Shown here: piece by piece, positions 52,081 to 53,971 of the stretch
Position numbering within the stretch: position 1 is the first letter of the stretch
Layout of the letters: every line of letters begins with the position of its first letter
Assembly: GCF_000518885.1 (NCBI RefSeq)
Contig: NZ_JAEL01000013.1
Span: 1-53,971, forward strand
Length of the DNA: 53,971 nucleotides
From: Bacillus sp. J33
GTDB lineage: Bacteria; Bacillota; Bacilli; Bacillales; Cytobacillaceae
Reading direction: 5' to 3'
The notes under the pieces: generated by a model
What the model saw: only the letters and a program-made list of their open reading frames with translations
Database searches by the model: none
What the model was told of the DNA's origin: nothing
Program-made: the position numbers and the translations under genes

Positions 52081-52200
52081 AAAAAAATTCCCGAGACGAA
52101 AAAAGAGGTCATGTGCAGATTAAGCACTAATCTCCTTTCGTAGTCAGGAATTTACGGTTCCTAGTAGAGACCCTCAAACCAATTTTTGAGGTTATACGAA
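52081..52200 (-). promoter_or_regulatory. Purine riboswitch (guanine-type aptamer) with overlapping terminator
   Basis: On the minus strand, TTCGTATAA (P1 5' side, 52200-52192) is followed by P2 CCTCAAA/TTTGAGG with GG in its loop. Then come the junction GTCTCTAC, P3 AGGAA/TTCCT with the canonical loop CCGTAAA, and GACTACGAA (P1 3' side, to 52137). The C in GACTAC is the specificity base of guanine aptamers. The segment TTCCTGACTACGAAAGGAG can instead pair with CTCTTTTTTCGTCTCGGGAA, giving a stem of about 18 bp directly followed by seven T (52087-52081). Ligand binding would block this terminator, so the predicted logic is ON. It precedes the xanthine dehydrogenase operon. Confidence 0.88.
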
Positions 52201-52329
52201 AATTTGATAAGTAATTTTTAGTAATTGAGAGGATTATGGCCAATTTTTATAGAAATTAGGGGTGAGTTGCTTTGAAGTTTAATCGCTCAATTAATATTTT
52301 GTCAAGTCTAAATTTTCTGAAAAATATTC

Positions 52330-52358
52330 TTGACGCATAAAACCTGTTTGTTTAATAT
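52330..52358 (+). promoter_or_regulatory. Sigma-A type promoter of the DUF2294-like gene
   Basis: TTGACG (52330-52335) and TAATAT (52353-52358) are spaced by exactly 17 bases and lie 22 bases before the start codon. Confidence 0.65.
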
Positions 52359-52379
52359 AGTGTTTAACAGGAGGACATT

Positions 52380-52730
52380 ATGACATTAACCTCTTCCCAT
52401 TTTCATCCGACTTTTAAAAAAGATCTTGCTCATCTTTATAACCGCATTAACCAGGAAATCTATGGAGTAGGTGTAAAAAAACAGAGGATTGAAACCTTTG
52501 ATGACAGAGTAATTATTTTTGCGCAGCATAAGCGCGTACAGGCGCTGAGAATGCTAAGCAAAAATTTTCATCACCTGACCATTTCGGTTGATTCTGCATT
52601 GATTGCAGAGTTCAAATCGTTATTCAAGCTCCATATTGAAGAAGCTCTGCATCTTGAGGTGAAAACGATCCTAAAAGACTATGATCCTGTTACAGAAGAA
52701 GCTTGTACCATCATATATTTTAAAGATTAA
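52380..52730 (+). CDS. DUF2294-like protein
   Basis: This 116-residue soluble protein starts MTLTSSHFHPTFKKDLAHLY and contains NRINQEIYGVGVKKQRIETFDDRVIIFAQHKRVQALRML. I assign it to the DUF2294 family from memory. Function is unknown. CAGGAGGAC precedes the ATG, and a good promoter lies directly upstream. It is followed on the same strand by the xanthine/uracil permease after a structured 227-base leader. Confidence 0.7.
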   Translation: MTLTSSHFHPTFKKDLAHLYNRINQEIYGVGVKKQRIETFDDRVIIFAQHKRVQALRMLSKNFHHLTISVDSALIAEFKSLFKLHIEEALHLEVKTILKDYDPVTEEACTIIYFKD

Positions 52731-52741
52731 AATGCCGGGAT

Positions 52742-52871
52742 AGCTGCGTAAAGCGCAGCTGTCTTAGAACCATATGCAAGCGGTTCCTTCAGCTTTTGTT
52801 TATCGGAAGCTTTATGAAACCGCAGCGATAGTACATCCTTATGTGATGTTTTCTATTGCTGCGGTTTTTTT
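52742..52871 (+). promoter_or_regulatory. Structured leader with terminator before the xanthine permease gene
   Basis: AGCTGCG/CGCAGCT (52742-52760) forms a perfect 7-bp hairpin. GAACC/GGTTC and AGCTT/AAGCT hairpins follow. AACCGCAGCGATAG (52818-52831) and CTATTGCTGCGGTT (52853-52866) then form a 14-bp terminator with a T run. GCTGCG of the first hairpin can pair with CGCAGC of the terminator's 5' arm, so an antiterminator is possible. It does not fit the purine, PyrR or ZTP consensus I know. Confidence 0.6.
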
Positions 52872-52957
52872 ATATCCATTTTTTTAGGGAGGTGAATGGT
52901 TATTTTGTTCCTGGTCCATACAAAGGTAACCCAAGAATAAAATCTGGAGGGAATTAT

Positions 52958-53971
52958 GTGGAAAAATTAAATCCTTGGAAAATCGGGACTCTAGGGTTCC
53001 AGCATGTACTTGCCATGTATGCGGGTGCTGTCATCGTACCGCTCATCGTTGGCCCTGCAATCGGCCTTACTGCCCAGCAGCTGGCTTACTTAATTTCAAT
53101 TGATTTGTTTACATGCGGTATTGCAACATTGCTGCAAGTAATCGGGGGAAGGCATATTGGGATTAAGCTGCCTGTTATTTTAGGGTGTACCTTTACAGCT
53201 GTCGGCCCCATGATTGCCATAGGCAATATGCAGGGAATCACCGCGATCTATGGAGCAATCATTGCATCCGGCATCATTGTAATGATTTTATCTCAATTTA
53301 TGAGTAAAATCATGCGCTTCTTTCCGCCGGTAGTGACAGGTTCGGTTGTTGCCATTATTGGTGTCTCGCTGATTCCGGTTGCCATGAACAATGCTGCAGG
53401 GGGGCAAGGATCAGCTGATTACGGCAGCAGTGCCAATTTGTTACTTGCTGCCTTTACATTAGTCCTGATTATTGTGATGAACCGTGTATTTAAAGGTTAT
53501 ATGAGAGCTATCTCCGTTTTGCTGTCCCTAATTGCCGGAACCATTGCAGCTTACTTTTTGGGAATAGTAGATTTATCGGAAGTTTCGAGCGCTTCCTGGT
53601 TTCATGTAGTCCAGCCATTTTATTTCGGATTCCCGACTTTTAATGTGTCAGCTATTTTAACGATGACTCTAGTTGCCATTGTGAGCATGATAGAATCTAC
53701 CGGCGTGTTTTTGGCACTCGGGGATGTCTGTGAGCGAAAGCTTGGCTCAAAAGATATTAAAAAAGGATTAAGGGCTGAGGGGCTAGCCATTGTGATAGGT
53801 GGCATCTTTAATGCATTTCCTTATACTTCTTTCTCCCAAAATGTTGGTCTTGTAGCACTTACAAAAGTAAAAACGCGGAATGTTGTGATTGCGGCGGGGG
53901 TTATTCTTATGGTCCTTGGCCTTCTTCCAAAGGTAGCTGCGTTAACCACTATTATTCCGATGGCTGTGTTG
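52958..53971 (+). CDS. Xanthine/uracil permease (NCS2), 3' end outside window
   Basis: This membrane transporter of the uracil-xanthine branch of NCS2 is open to the right edge (338 codons). It begins with a GTG (TGGAGGGAA upstream): MEKLNPWKIGTLGFQHVLAM, then GAVIVPLIVGPAIGLTAQQLAYLI and DLFTCGIATLLQVIGGRHIGIKLP. The later NAFPYTSFSQNVGLVALTKV holds the QNxGxxxxT motif. It resembles PucJ/PbuX of B. subtilis, which take up urate or xanthine. Its place across from the xanthine dehydrogenase operon supports a purine substrate. Confidence 0.92.
   Translation, partial: MEKLNPWKIGTLGFQHVLAMYAGAVIVPLIVGPAIGLTAQQLAYLISIDLFTCGIATLLQVIGGRHIGIKLPVILGCTFTAVGPMIAIGNMQGITAIYGAIIASGIIVMILSQFMSKIMRFFPPVVTGSVVAIIGVSLIPVAMNNAAGGQGSADYGSSANLLLAAFTLVLIIVMNRVFKGYMRAISVLLSLIAGTIAAYFLGIVDLSEVSSASWFHVVQPFYFGFPTFNVSAILTMTLVAIVSMIESTGVFLALGDVCERKLGSKDIKKGLRAEGLAIVIGGIFNAFPYTSFSQNVGLVALTKVKTRNVVIAAGVILMVLGLLPKVAALTTIIPMAVL

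Overview
The window looks like chromosomal DNA of a low-GC, endospore-forming member of the Bacillaceae (a Cytobacillus/Mesobacillus-like bacillus is my inference). The evidence is strong AGGAGG-type ribosome binding sites, genes for the small acid-soluble spore proteins SspO, SspP, SspN and Tlp, a CotM-like spore coat gene, and a gene order from cotM through sspP, sspO, acnA, yneN, tlp, yneP, yneQ and yneR to plsY that, from memory, follows the yne region of Bacillus subtilis. There are no rRNA, tRNA, CRISPR or prophage genes that I can see.

Region by region. 1-3010: the 5' end of a probable transposase gene (minus strand), then an E2-E3 pair of a 2-oxoacid dehydrogenase complex without E1, behind a possible sigma-54 promoter. 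3220-8361: tyrosine catabolism (4-hydroxyphenylpyruvate dioxygenase; then aminotransferase, flavin reductase, fumarylacetoacetase family, homogentisate dioxygenase). 8397-13679: DegV, a broken TPR gene, an ABC-F ATPase, and a MocR-type regulator divergent from a PNPOx-family gene. 13757-16807: catalase with a perfect PerR box, and arginine deiminase with an ARG box. 17184-19396: threonine to glycine (KBL and TDH). 19715-22826: arylamine N-acetyltransferase, a short selenoprotein gene with an in-frame UGA, a frameshifted cotM, and selA. 22864-38234: the spore-protein and aconitase region, small membrane proteins, a tandem AAA ATPase, CapA, a histidine kinase and plsY. 38460-40185: a zinc-starvation cluster (L31B, zinc-free S14, an odd Fur-family regulator) with four Zur-like operators. 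40315-42980: a DUF3243 protein, a deleted PLD gene and a GH18 spore-wall type enzyme. 43010-52200 (minus): a purine-catabolism block (adenine deaminase, NCS2 permease, xanthine dehydrogenase subunits and maturation factors) preceded by a purine riboswitch. 52380-end: a DUF2294-like gene and a xanthine/uracil permease that runs off the window, with a structured leader between them.

The two most valuable observations lie outside ordinary ORF calling. (1) 20594-20830 encodes a SelW/Rdx-type selenoprotein with a CxxU motif and a SECIS-like hairpin just after the UGA, and selA lies 0.6 kb downstream. (2) 52081-52200 (minus) is a purine aptamer with the guanine-type specificity cytosine. Its own 3' strands form the 5' half of a terminator, so it should work as an ON switch for xanthine dehydrogenase genes. 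The Zur-operator cluster around a Fur-family protein that lacks the usual histidine-rich sensor segment is a third point of interest.

All calls come from reading the sequence and remembered family knowledge. No database search or structure program was run.
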